Part shown: one piece after another, positions 27,682 to 35,391 of the stretch | How positions within the stretch are numbered: position 1 is the stretch's first letter | How the letters are laid out: each line of letters opens with the position of its first letter | Origin: Rhizobium sp. ICMP 5592 | Lineage (GTDB): Bacteria; Pseudomonadota; Alphaproteobacteria; Rhizobiales; Rhizobiaceae | NCBI RefSeq assembly: GCF_009498525.1 | Contig: NZ_QSNT01000001.1 | Span: 186,001 to 250,000 of the forward strand | Reading direction: 5' to 3' | DNA length: 64,000 nt | Notes under the pieces: generated by a model | What the model was told of the DNA's origin: nothing | The model's input: the letters and a program-made list of their open reading frames with translations, nothing else | Database searches by the model: none | Program-made: the position numbers and the translations under genes

Positions 27682-28441
27682 GATAGGCCTCCCTGACGCG
27701 CTGGTCCTGAATGATGTCTTGCGGCAAGCCTTCGACGAGCTTCGCTCCCTGATCGAGAACGATCACGCGCTGGCAGATGCTGGTCACGACATCGATATTG
27801 TGCTCGATCACCAGAAAGCTGACGCCGAGCGACTTGTTTGCATAGAGGATCGTCTCGACCACCCGCTCGATGATCTTCGGATTGATGCCGGCCATCGGCT
27901 CGTCGAGCAGAATGATCTTCGGTTCCGGCATCAACATCGACGCGAACTGGATCAGCTTCTGCTGGCCGCCGGAGAGATTACCTGCCGGCTGGTGACGCAC
28001 ATCCCACAGGCCCGCCATCTTGATAAGATCACGCGCCCTTTCCCGCAGTCCCGCGATCCGCTGGCGCGACATCCGGCCAAGCCCGAATGTCGACAGCAAC
28101 GACGGAAAGGTGAACATCTGGCCGGCGATGACGAGGTTCTCCTCCACGTCCAGCGACTTGAACGTCACGGTCTTCTGAAACGACCGCAGCATGCGGCCTT
28201 CGCGCGCGATACGGTTCAGCGACCAGCCGGTAATGTCCTGGCCATCGAGGATGACGGTTCCGGAGTCGGGCTTGGCAAGGCCCGTGCTGCAGTCGAAGAA
28301 GGTCGACTTCCCCGAGCCGTTTGGACCGATCAATCCGGCGATCTCGCCTCGGTCGATATGGATGCTGACGTCGTTGACGGCCTTGACCGCACCATAGGAC
28401 TTGCTGAGGTTCTTGATCTGAAGAATGGGAAGATGGTTCAT
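27671..28441 (-). CDS. livG: Branched-chain amino acid-type ABC transporter ATP-binding protein (LivG type)
   Basis: A 256-residue ATPase with GPNGSGKSTFF, LSGGQQKLIQFASML and IILLDEPMAGINP, and the C-terminal extension RVREAYLGG characteristic of LivG. The true ATG is at 28441 and overlaps the permease stop (ATGA); a longer frame further upstream is the permease gene read in the wrong phase. It forms the ATPase pair with LivF. Confidence 0.92.
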   Translation of the reverse strand: MNHLPILQIKNLSKSYGAVKAVNDVSIHIDRGEIAGLIGPNGSGKSTFFDCSTGLAKPDSGTVILDGQDITGWSLNRIAREGRMLRSFQKTVTFKSLDVEENLVIAGQMFTFPSLLSTFGLGRMSRQRIAGLRERARDLIKMAGLWDVRHQPAGNLSGGQQKLIQFASMLMPEPKIILLDEPMAGINPKIIERVVETILYANKSLGVSFLVIEHNIDVVTSICQRVIVLDQGAKLVEGLPQDIIQDQRVREAYLGG

Positions 28442-29424
28442 TTCGCACCTCCGATCGCATCCCAGAAACGATTGATGAGCGGGGCAAAGCCCTTCTTGAA
28501 CCAGAAGACCAACACCAGAAGACAAAGCCCGTAGGCGATCATCCGAAGTTCCGGCGTCACACGCAGGGCTTCCGTCAGTCCAACGAAGAGGAGGCTGCCG
28601 AAGACGGTTCCCGAGATCATCCCCGCGCCGCCGCCGAGCACAATGATCAGCATGGTCGTCGAATAGTACATCTGGAACGTCAGCGGGCTGACGACGGTCA
28701 GATAGTGGGCGTAGAGACTGCCGCCAACCCCGGCAAAAGCGGCGCTGATCATGAAGACAATCAACTTGTAACGCCACGTCGGAATACCGACGGATTCCGC
28801 CAGCGTCTCGTTTTCCCGGATGGCAATCATGTTGCGGCCAGCCGGCGAGCGGACGATCGCCCAGACGACAAGGGTTGCGAGCGCGCCGACAGCGAGAGCC
28901 AGATAATAGAAATTCGTGGTTCCCGAGACGGTAAAGGACCAAGGGCCGAGCGCGAAATGCGGCTTCGGTATCCCCGATAGTCCCATGTCGCCGCGGGTGA
29001 CGGAGATCCAGTTCTTGGCGATCGCCTGGCCGATGATGACAAAGCCAAGCGTACACATGACGAAGGATGTCGAGCGCAGGCGAAGGGCCGGAATGCCGAG
29101 CGGAAGCGCCACCGCCCCGGCAACGAGCCCCGCCGCGACGGCGTTCACGTAGAATGGCGTCCCATAGGTGACCGCCAGAAGTCCGGCTGTGTATGCGCCA
29201 ATGCCAAAGAAGGCGGCCTGGGCGAGGGACAACAGCCCCGTATAGCCGACGAGCAGGTTCAGCCCATGGGCTGGAAGCATGAAGATGAGCGCGATGATCA
29301 GCGCGTGCGTGACATAGCGGCTACCGATGAAGGGAGCAGCAAGCGCGAGTACGAGCAGGATGGCGGCAAGCGGAACACGGAAATCGCGCCGGCGCAGCTG
29401 TTCAGTCGTTTCCGTGAGAGACAT
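28438..29424 (-). CDS. livM: Branched-chain amino acid-type ABC transporter permease (LivM type)
   Basis: A 328-residue inner-membrane protein with about nine hydrophobic segments and the LivM signatures GYTGLLSLAQAAFFGIGAYT and RENETLAESVGIP (the ATPase-contacting loop). GAGGA precedes the ATG. It is placed between LivH and LivG, the usual gene order. Confidence 0.92.
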   Translation of the reverse strand: MSLTETTEQLRRRDFRVPLAAILLVLALAAPFIGSRYVTHALIIALIFMLPAHGLNLLVGYTGLLSLAQAAFFGIGAYTAGLLAVTYGTPFYVNAVAAGLVAGAVALPLGIPALRLRSTSFVMCTLGFVIIGQAIAKNWISVTRGDMGLSGIPKPHFALGPWSFTVSGTTNFYYLALAVGALATLVVWAIVRSPAGRNMIAIRENETLAESVGIPTWRYKLIVFMISAAFAGVGGSLYAHYLTVVSPLTFQMYYSTTMLIIVLGGGAGMISGTVFGSLLFVGLTEALRVTPELRMIAYGLCLLVLVFWFKKGFAPLINRFWDAIGGAK

Positions 29425-29465
29425 ATCGAGTCCTCAAAATTCGAGAAAGTTTCGGCGGGATGCGC

Positions 29466-30338
29466 TTAGAAGCGCGCCTGCGTCGAGAAGAGTCCATGCG
29501 GTCGCCACATCAGCATCAGAATGAGCGTTGCGAAGCCGACCGTGTCGCGAAATTGAAGCCCCACATAGGTCGCCACCAGGCTTTCAGCGATGCCCAGGAT
29601 CATGGCTGCGAAGAATGTGCCGCGAACGTTTCCAAGACCGCCCATGATGATGATCGGCAAGGTCTTGAAGGTGATGAGCTCGCCCATGCCACCATAGACG
29701 CTGACATTGACCGGAGCGGTGAGCACGCCGGAGAGCGCGGCAAGTGCAGCCCCCAGGACGAAGGTTCGCAGCACCACCTGCGGCACGTCGATGCCGACGA
29801 CTTCGCAGCACTCGACATTCTGGGACACGGCGCGCATGGACTTGCCCATGCGGCTGTAGGTGACCATCAGTTCAAGTCCGATGAAGACCAGCAAACAGAC
29901 GACCAGAATGATGATGCGCTGTTCCGCCAGGCTGAAGCCTAGGATCGAGACCGGCTCGATGTAACCGCCGGAAAAGAACTTGTAGCCGCCGCCGAAGACG
30001 AGGATCACCGTATTCTGCAGGACAAGCGCGATACCAAGCGTGGCAAGCACCCCCGACTCCGCCGGGGCACCGACCATACGCTGCATGACAAGTTTCCCGA
30101 CGACATAGGCAACGACGATGGTCGAGAGGACGCCGACGACGATCGAGGCCTCATAGGACAGGCCGAGATAGTCGATCGCAAACCATGCCCCGAAGGTCCC
30201 GAGCATGTAATATTCGCCATGGGCGAAATTGATAGCCCTGAGCACACCGAAGATCATCGTCATGCCGACCGCGACGATCGCGTAGACCGAGCCCGTCACG
30301 ATGCCGTTGATGACCTGCTCGAGGATGGTCGAGAACAT
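29466..30338 (-). CDS. livH: Branched-chain amino acid-type ABC transporter permease (LivH type)
   Basis: A 290-residue inner-membrane permease. GIVTGSVYAIVAVGMTMIFG followed by NFAHGEYYMLG is the LivH hallmark, and SRMGKSMRAVSQNVECCEVVG is the ATPase-docking loop. It lies 21 bases after the binding-protein gene, with AGGAA before the ATG. Confidence 0.93.
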   Translation of the reverse strand: MFSTILEQVINGIVTGSVYAIVAVGMTMIFGVLRAINFAHGEYYMLGTFGAWFAIDYLGLSYEASIVVGVLSTIVVAYVVGKLVMQRMVGAPAESGVLATLGIALVLQNTVILVFGGGYKFFSGGYIEPVSILGFSLAEQRIIILVVCLLVFIGLELMVTYSRMGKSMRAVSQNVECCEVVGIDVPQVVLRTFVLGAALAALSGVLTAPVNVSVYGGMGELITFKTLPIIIMGGLGNVRGTFFAAMILGIAESLVATYVGLQFRDTVGFATLILMLMWRPHGLFSTQARF

Positions 30339-30359
30339 GGTGATATTCCTCGCGCTCGG

Positions 30360-31553
30360 TTATTGGGCAGGGTACTGGATGTCCGCCGTATAGGCGCCCT
30401 TGATGCTTGGCTTACCGTTCTCGATCTGGAGAAGGATCATTGGCAGGCGTGCCTGGTTGTGATCGTCGAAGGTGACTTCACCCACGGGGCTCTTGTACTT
30501 TATTTTCGAAAGCGCCGCCCGAACCTTGCCCTGCTCGATGCTGCCCGCCTCGTGGATAGCTTGCGCAAGCAGATGCACCGTGTCCCAATGAACATATGCG
30601 TGGTTATTGGGCGCTTCTTTGTAAGTGGCGGTGAACTTCTCGACGAAGGCCTTGCTTGCAGGCGAATCCCAAGCCGGCAGCCAGGCGGCAGCTTCGACCG
30701 CACCTTCGAGCGCCGTTGGAGCGGATTTGATGGTCTTTTCGGTGTTGAACTCGCCGTTGCCAATCAGAGTGACCTTGCCGGCGAGGCCAAGCTCGACCAT
30801 CTGCCGCGCAATGATCGGCGTCGTATCGGCAAGGCCGTAGAGGATGATCGCCTGCGCGCCATTGTCCCGAATCTTTGCCAGCACGCTGCGGAAGTCGACT
30901 TCACCTTCCTTGTAATAATCCTCGCTGAGGATCTCACCCTTGAATTGCGGCAGGTATTTCTTGGTGAATTCGATGGCGGAGCGGCCATAGTCGCTGTCGA
31001 CCGAAAGGACCGCAAACTTGGTAAAGCCGCGCTGTTCGGCCGCGTATTTTGCAACGATAAGCGCGCGGTTTTCATCGGTCGGGTAATTGCGATAGGTCCA
31101 TTTATACCCGCCGACGCCGGCGCCGTATGTGATCTTCGGATTGGACGAGGCGGCGTTCAAAAGCAGGACTTCGGCGTCCTCCACAACGGGCTGCATTGCA
31201 AGCGTCACCGAGCTGGAGACATCGCCAATGACGAAGCCGACTTCGTCCTCATCGATCAGGCGGCGCGTGGCCGAGACCCCCTCGACAGGCGTACCCTGGC
31301 TGTCGGCATTGTAGAGCTCGATCTTATGCCCATCGACGCCGCCGGCATCGTTGATTTCCTTCACGGCGAGTTCCGCGCCATGCATCGAAAATGCACCGTA
31401 TCGGGCGTTCGGCCCGCTCATCGGCGCGACGATCCCAAGCTTGACGGGAGCGTCTTCGGCTCTCGCAACGCCCGACATATTCGGCGCGAGCGTCACCAGT
31501 GCCAGCATGGCGGTAGAAATGCAAAGTGCTCTGCGGGTTATCGTATGCGTCAT
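30360..31553 (-). CDS. Amino acid/amide ABC transporter substrate-binding protein (LivK/AmiC fold)
   Basis: A 397-residue periplasmic receptor with an N-terminal signal peptide and the type I fold motif VKLGIVAPMSGPNARYG. NAASSNPKIT and FRNYPTDEN-like text (YRNYPTDENRA) match the ligand cleft of amide/amino-acid receptors. It heads the transporter operon, 106 bases below the second LysR box (31659-31703). The link with hydantoinase genes suggests the ligand is a cyclic amide or an N-containing acid. Confidence 0.92.
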   Translation of the reverse strand: MTHTITRRALCISTAMLALVTLAPNMSGVARAEDAPVKLGIVAPMSGPNARYGAFSMHGAELAVKEINDAGGVDGHKIELYNADSQGTPVEGVSATRRLIDEDEVGFVIGDVSSSVTLAMQPVVEDAEVLLLNAASSNPKITYGAGVGGYKWTYRNYPTDENRALIVAKYAAEQRGFTKFAVLSVDSDYGRSAIEFTKKYLPQFKGEILSEDYYKEGEVDFRSVLAKIRDNGAQAIILYGLADTTPIIARQMVELGLAGKVTLIGNGEFNTEKTIKSAPTALEGAVEAAAWLPAWDSPASKAFVEKFTATYKEAPNNHAYVHWDTVHLLAQAIHEAGSIEQGKVRAALSKIKYKSPVGEVTFDDHNQARLPMILLQIENGKPSIKGAYTADIQYPAQ

Positions 31554-31658
31554 GTTCCCACTCCGTTTTCGGATGCGATCGCCCGGCTTTTGCCGTGACG
31601 TGCCTGGTGCCGCTTTTGCGGTTCTTCGTCGTCAACAGTAGGTTCATAGACGCGTACC

Positions 31659-31703
31659 TGGCCAACACAACTCCATTCTGCCGCCATAGCGTTTCTTTAT
31701 GGC
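31659..31703 (-). promoter_or_regulatory. Second copy of the LysR-type operator, upstream of the transporter operon
   Basis: GCCATA (31683-31688) and TATGGC (31698-31703) again give ATA-N9-TAT and T-N11-A. The full 45-base block matches the hyuA copy at 40 positions, including TTGTGTTGGCCA on the transcribed side, although the second arm of the 18-bp palindrome is lost. It ends 106 bases before the binding-protein ATG, nearly the same spacing as at hyuA. Confidence 0.75.
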
Positions 31704-31776
31704 GAAGTGCCATTTCCAACCGGCGGTTTTGTGCACGAAGGCTGGAACTGGGGCATTCTCCGTGTAAGATCACACC

Positions 31777-32070
31777 ATGACGAACACCTCAGATCCGCAT
31801 CAAGACGGTGCAGAAATCCACCTCAGCCCTGACGAGGCTGTCGTGCTCTTCGAGCTTCTGTCTCGCTGGTGCGATTCGAAGGCTATTCATGCCCATAGTC
31901 CCGACAGCAAGTGCTTCGAAAGCACTGCGGAATGCGCCGTGCTCCACAACGTTCTCGCAAGCCTTGAGAAACAACTCGTCGCTCCGTTCGAGGAAGACTA
32001 CAATCAGATGGTAGAAGAGGCTCGGCGGCGTCTGGCGGACCTGTGGAACCATCTGACCCTTAAAGGCTGA
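31777..32070 (+). CDS. Small hypothetical protein, 97 aa
   Basis: An acidic cytoplasmic protein without signal peptide or membrane span. The central text LSPDEAVVLFELLSRW and ESTAECAVLHNVLASLEKQL looks like two amphipathic helices and resembles short rhizobial proteins of unknown function. It is divergent from the Liv-type operon, so its promoter shares the 31554-31776 gap with the LysR box. The ribosome site is weak. No function can be assigned. Confidence 0.6.
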   Translation: MTNTSDPHQDGAEIHLSPDEAVVLFELLSRWCDSKAIHAHSPDSKCFESTAECAVLHNVLASLEKQLVAPFEEDYNQMVEEARRRLADLWNHLTLKG

Positions 32071-32268
32071 TCTGCGGGAATGAATAGAGACGCGGCGCTG
32101 TGGCAAAGCCTTGAGCATGGTCGGCGGCTGCTTCCCAAAGCAGCGACACCTGACATTTGAGATCGAAATCAAATGCCAAATTATCTGCCCTTACATCGAC
32201 ACCTACGCTACCTTACCTACCCGTTTGGGCGTCTATACGCGGGGTCGCTGCGGTTGTATTGATAGGGT

Positions 32269-32329
32269 GTTCACTACCCGGTGAACCATAATGCGCCAGG
32301 CGTTAACGCCCCCAACCGACGCCTGGCGC
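32269..32329. other. Two adjacent perfect stem-loops in a gene-poor gap
   Basis: In the 32071-32670 gap, GTTCAC (32269-32274) pairs with GTGAAC (32281-32286), and 7 bases later GCGCCAGGCGT (32293-32303) pairs perfectly over 11 bp with ACGCCTGGCGC (32319-32329). No T-run follows on either strand, and no protein frame here looks real (a 106-residue frame at 32291-32611 has no ribosome site or family features). It may be part of a structured RNA or a protein-binding palindrome pair. Confidence 0.35.
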
Positions 32330-32670
32330 CCCCTCTCCACCAATGAGTATTCCTCATTTCGCCAGCATGATAGCGGCGGGATTTCAGGCGAGCTTGATCG
32401 TTCAAGCACATGGGACCTGAGCCGGGGGAATGATCGACAGCGCCAGGAATCCGCCTCCACCAACATCGCGCGGGACTCCGTCGGTTCGCTCGCAAGGTCG
32501 CCTGCGCGCGCCTTGTATATTAGAAATCTTTTCTACGATCATATGGTTTATTTGGCATCGATCGGAATGGTCATCCAGATGCTTGCCGCATATAGTCTAT
32601 TAAATTGGTAGATTATAACGCTGCCCACGCTGAATACACTCAGCAAGGCAGATTTTAGTGGGTGAGCACA

Positions 32671-32868
32671 ATGGCAAAACAGGTGATAGAATATGCCGGC
32701 GTGCCGGTGGGAATCGTCGTTCCGGACAGGGACCTGCTGAAGTTCATCGCCGTCAAGTTTCATGTGCATGATCTTGATGGCCAGCACTTTGCCTCCGCCT
32801 CCGACGTGCAGCGGGCAATTCACAAGCTGATCTCGGCATCTGGCAACCGCGTCGATCGCGCCGCTTGA
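32671..32868 (+). CDS. Small hypothetical protein, 65 aa
   Basis: A short soluble protein beginning MAKQVIEYAGVPVGIVVPD, with codon use like real genes in the area and a start three codons below a GTG alternative. The text LKFIAVKFHVHDLDGQ suggests a compact alpha/beta fold. Similar short proteins are common in rhizobia. It lies 13 bases upstream of another small gene on the same strand. Function unknown. Confidence 0.6.
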   Translation: MAKQVIEYAGVPVGIVVPDRDLLKFIAVKFHVHDLDGQHFASASDVQRAIHKLISASGNRVDRAA

Positions 32869-32881
32869 TCGGAGGCATATT

Positions 32882-33073
32882 ATGGGCCGGCTACGCCACT
32901 TCTTCCGTCTCTCCGCCCAGCGCGATGATCTTGAAACGAGGCTGCTTGCTCAAGAGTATCGTTTCCTGCTTCTGGACGATCATTTCGACGACGGCATCGA
33001 CAGGGAACTGCAATCGAGATGCGACGAGCTCTCCGCTGAGATCTCGTCGCGCCGCTACCGGCATCACCGTTGA
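32882..33073 (+). CDS. Small hypothetical protein, 63 aa
   Basis: A charged, probably helical protein (RLSAQRDDLETRLLAQEYRFLLLDDHFDDG, of which this is only the middle in part) preceded by a good GGAGG site 7 bases before the ATG. It follows the 65-residue gene by 13 bases and is likely cotranscribed. It has a heptad-like pattern of Leu and charged residues, and may form a small helical hairpin or dimer. Function unknown. Confidence 0.55.
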   Translation: MGRLRHFFRLSAQRDDLETRLLAQEYRFLLLDDHFDDGIDRELQSRCDELSAEISSRRYRHHR

Positions 33074-33136
33074 CAGACGATCTTCAGCCTCATCATCGAC
33101 ACCAAAGCATTATGCGTTCAACCAGGAATATAACGA

Positions 33137-34012
33137 ATGTCAGACGGATTTTTCGCCAAAAGAGCCCTCGTGTTGCGAACCACATTGAGAGCAGCAATTC
33201 TCGCTGCCGTCCTTCCGTTTGCCTTCCAGAATGTGGCCCTTGCGGACCAGAAGGTGCTTCTGTCCTATGAGGCCACGCCTTCCGCAGGGTTTCATCTGCC
33301 GCGGCTCGCCCAGGCCAGCTATGATGACCGGGCAGCCTTCTCGGCCGAAGTGTTGAAAGACATCGTACCGAAGATCGCAGCGGCCAATGGTATCGATCCC
33401 GTGACCCTGGAGACGGAGGTAACGCCCGGTGGGTATCTCCTGAAAACCAACGCCTCGCTTCAGACCGAGGGAACGCTTGATGATGCCGTGGCTGATCGCC
33501 TGGCCGGCTCTCTTGGCTATATTTTCCGCCAGTATAGCGTCCTCGTCTCCAACCTGGACGACACAGCGGGCAGCACCGGCTTTGTTGTCGTTCGGTTCCC
33601 CAAGGACAGCCTCAACGCCACCGTCGCGCAGAAATTCTTCGAGACGGCCGAGGCAACCAGAAAAGGCCTCGGCGGTGGCTACACGGCCTTCGGGGACGAG
33701 CAAATCTTCCTCAACGTCACGAATTCCGAGGGAAAACCCTATAGCGGTCTCGACGACACGACCTTCCTTGACGGCTTGAAGCAAGCTGCCGCATCGTTTG
33801 GCGCACCAGCACCGGAAGTATCCGCTTCCGGCAAGGCTACGGCACGCTTTATCGGAAATGATTGGGACAAGTCCAAAGAAGGCGAGGACTATGTCAGCCG
33901 GCTCGGCGGGCCTAATTCCGAACTGGTGAAAAAGCTCGACGAGATCGGCAAGGAGTACGCATCCCTCGTCGCCAAGACAGCCGAAAGCAAGGGCTGGAAC
34001 AAGGGTGAATGA
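33137..34012 (+). CDS. Exported hypothetical protein, 291 aa
   Basis: The N-terminus has basic residues then AAILAAVLPFAFQNVALA followed by DQ, a clear Sec signal peptide, so the protein is periplasmic. The mature part is soluble, without cysteines I can point to or a recognised catalytic motif; it has regularly spaced acidic and aromatic residues. AGGA precedes the ATG by 8 bases. It sits after the two small unknown genes and before the VOC gene. I do not recognise the family. Confidence 0.75.
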   Translation: MSDGFFAKRALVLRTTLRAAILAAVLPFAFQNVALADQKVLLSYEATPSAGFHLPRLAQASYDDRAAFSAEVLKDIVPKIAAANGIDPVTLETEVTPGGYLLKTNASLQTEGTLDDAVADRLAGSLGYIFRQYSVLVSNLDDTAGSTGFVVVRFPKDSLNATVAQKFFETAEATRKGLGGGYTAFGDEQIFLNVTNSEGKPYSGLDDTTFLDGLKQAAASFGAPAPEVSASGKATARFIGNDWDKSKEGEDYVSRLGGPNSELVKKLDEIGKEYASLVAKTAESKGWNKGE

Positions 34013-34098
34013 AGGCTCGCACCCGGCACGAAAGCGTGAGCTGGGTTCAGCGAAAACACGCGATCCAATAATATAGTCAATATTCGAAGGCCCCACCC

Positions 34099-34944
34099 AT
34101 GTCCGTTACAGCTCAGCCACTCGCTCTTGATCACGCTGTCATTGGCGTTCTCGACCAGCTCGATTCCGCGGCGGCGGTTTACCGCAAGCTTGGCTTCAAA
34201 CTAACCCCTCGGGGCTATCACACGCTCGGCTCCATCAACCATCTTGCCGTGTTCGGCGAAAACTATCTCGAGCTTCTGGGATTTCCGCCGGGGGATGAGA
34301 AGAAACGAAGCGATCTCTGGTCCTATCCGGCCGGCCTGAACGGTCTTGCCTTTCGCACCACCGATGCCACCACCTTGCAGGGCGAACTGGCCGCTGCCGG
34401 CAAACCAGTGACCGACTGGAAGGACTTCTCCCGCCCCGTTGACGTCGATGGCGTACAGAAACCGGCCAGTTTCCGGACCTTCCAACTTGGCCAGGACGCG
34501 ATTTCCAATGGCCGCTTCTTCTTTTGTCAGCACAATACGCCGGAGCTGGTGTGGCGCCCTGTCGATCAGGACCACCCGAACAGCACTTTGGATATCAGCG
34601 ACGTCTTCATCGTCAGCCGTAAGCCTCAAACGATTACCGAACTCTTCGACGGGTTCCCGGTGGCGGCCACGCCCCGGATCGACAAGGATGGTATCGTCAT
34701 CCAAGCCGGCGCTGTCTCGGTCCACATCATATCCGAGGACGATGCAGTCGCCCGTTTCGGATCAGCCATTCCGCAGAGCTTTGAGGGCAACGAGAGAAAG
34801 ATCGCTCTCGGACTGAAAGTCCGCTCGCTCAAGACCGCGGCGGATGCCCTCGCGCTCGGCGGTTTTTCGCCTCTCGCCTTCGAAGGCGGCTTGCTCGTCG
34901 ATGCCGTCGCCGCCAATGGCGTCGCGCTTTGGTTCAGGGAATAG
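34099..34944 (+). CDS. VOC-superfamily (glyoxalase-like) protein
   Basis: A 281-residue protein with two vicinal-oxygen-chelate modules. The first begins LDHAVIGVLDQLDSAAAVYRKLGF, with a putative metal histidine, followed by GSINHLAVFGENYLELLGF; the second starts about residue 158 (LDISDVFIVS). This arrangement is like the Glyoxalase-3-type group. Possible roles include lyase, dioxygenase or binding protein; the substrate is unknown. It lies 86 bases after the exported protein gene. Confidence 0.8.
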   Translation: MSVTAQPLALDHAVIGVLDQLDSAAAVYRKLGFKLTPRGYHTLGSINHLAVFGENYLELLGFPPGDEKKRSDLWSYPAGLNGLAFRTTDATTLQGELAAAGKPVTDWKDFSRPVDVDGVQKPASFRTFQLGQDAISNGRFFFCQHNTPELVWRPVDQDHPNSTLDISDVFIVSRKPQTITELFDGFPVAATPRIDKDGIVIQAGAVSVHIISEDDAVARFGSAIPQSFEGNERKIALGLKVRSLKTAADALALGGFSPLAFEGGLLVDAVAANGVALWFRE

Positions 34945-35045
34945 CAAGGGCTCACACCGACATCATGCAGCTCGAGTCACGTCCCGCCAGGACGATTGGC
35001 TCGATCTGCGGTTCGACCACTAACAGGAGCATCGCCCAGAATCGA

Positions 35046-35081
35046 AAAAGCCTGCCGCGGGAGGAGGTGCGGCAGGCTTTT
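35046..35081 (-). ncRNA. Cuckoo/CcsR-like sRNA hairpin 4 (last, terminator-like)
   Basis: A perfect 13-bp stem (35046-35058 with 35069-35081) carries a 10-base loop that reads ACCTCCTCCC on the minus strand (motif 35059-35067). On that strand the stem ends in a run of five T, so this unit also works as a Rho-independent terminator for the array. Confidence 0.8.
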
Positions 35082-35092
35082 CGAAAAGAACC

Positions 35093-35125
35093 GAACAGCG
35101 ACTGGGAGGAGGAGTGCCGCTGTTC
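35093..35125 (-). ncRNA. Cuckoo/CcsR-like sRNA hairpin 3
   Basis: A 10-bp stem with one mismatch (35093-35102 with 35116-35125) exposes a 13-base loop containing CCTCCTCCC on the minus strand (motif 35104-35112). Confidence 0.78.
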
Positions 35126-35128
35126 CTA

Positions 35129-35161
35129 CAGACGTCCCTGGGAGGAGGAGTGGGCCGTCTG
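35129..35161 (-). ncRNA. Cuckoo/CcsR-like sRNA hairpin 2
   Basis: A 10-bp stem with one mismatch (35129-35138 with 35152-35161) exposes a 13-base loop containing CCTCCTCCC on the minus strand (motif 35140-35148). Its loop sequence equals that of hairpin 3, but the stem sequence is different. Confidence 0.78.
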
Positions 35162-35165
35162 AAAT

Positions 35166-35199
35166 TCGAAGCTCTGCGGGAGGAGGTGCATCGCTTCGA
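35166..35199 (-). ncRNA. Cuckoo/CcsR-like sRNA hairpin 1 (first transcribed)
   Basis: A 12-bp stem with two internal mismatches (35166-35177 with 35188-35199) exposes a 10-base loop with CCTCCTCCC on the minus strand (motif 35178-35186). The four units share only the loop; the stems have diverged with compensating changes, which indicates selection on structure. Confidence 0.78.
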
Positions 35200-35257
35200 T
35201 GGTTTGAACATACTCCGAATATAAATCATTGCTATGCCTTATGCTGCACTGCAGCTA

Positions 35258-35263
35258 TGCAAG
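35258..35263 (-). promoter_or_regulatory. Weak candidate -35 (RpoH-like) for the sRNA array
   Basis: On the minus strand CTTGCA (35263-35258) is followed 14 bases later by CATAAG, loosely like a heat-shock sigma promoter, between the DUF1127 terminator and the first sRNA hairpin. It is only a guess; readthrough from the DUF1127 promoter is an equally good explanation. Confidence 0.2.
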
Positions 35264-35332
35264 AAATACATGTCGGAAAGAATTCGCGATGGAGCGCCCG
35301 CCCGACAGGCTTCAGCCATGGGCAACCGACGC

Positions 35333-35359
35333 AAAAACGCCCGCGTCATGCGCGGGCGT
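35333..35359 (-). terminator. Rho-independent terminator after the DUF1127 gene
   Basis: Minus-strand ACGCCCGCG (35359-35351) pairs perfectly with CGCGGGCGT (35345-35337) around a 5-base loop and is followed by five T. It lies 33 bases after the DUF1127 stop and before the sRNA array, so it may allow partial readthrough into the array. Confidence 0.8.
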
Positions 35360-35391
35360 CGGGCCGTCTTGGAGGCTATAAGTCCGTGCGG

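Noticed and set aside
30219..31598. A 459-codon plus-strand frame
   Set aside because: It is antisense to the Liv-type binding-protein gene and has no recognisable family text.
32291..32611. A 106-codon plus-strand frame
   Set aside because: It runs through a perfect hairpin, lacks a ribosome site and has only a short hydrophobic tail of no clear meaning.
35059..35186. Four GGGAGGAGG repeats considered as a CRISPR-like or tandem repeat array
   Set aside because: Repeats are only 9 bases, always in hairpin loops with unequal spacing (45, 36 and 38 bases), and no cas gene is near.
35020..35229. A 69-codon minus-strand frame across the hairpin array
   Set aside because: Its proline runs simply reflect the CCTCCTCCC motifs; it has no ribosome site and the structure explains the sequence better.
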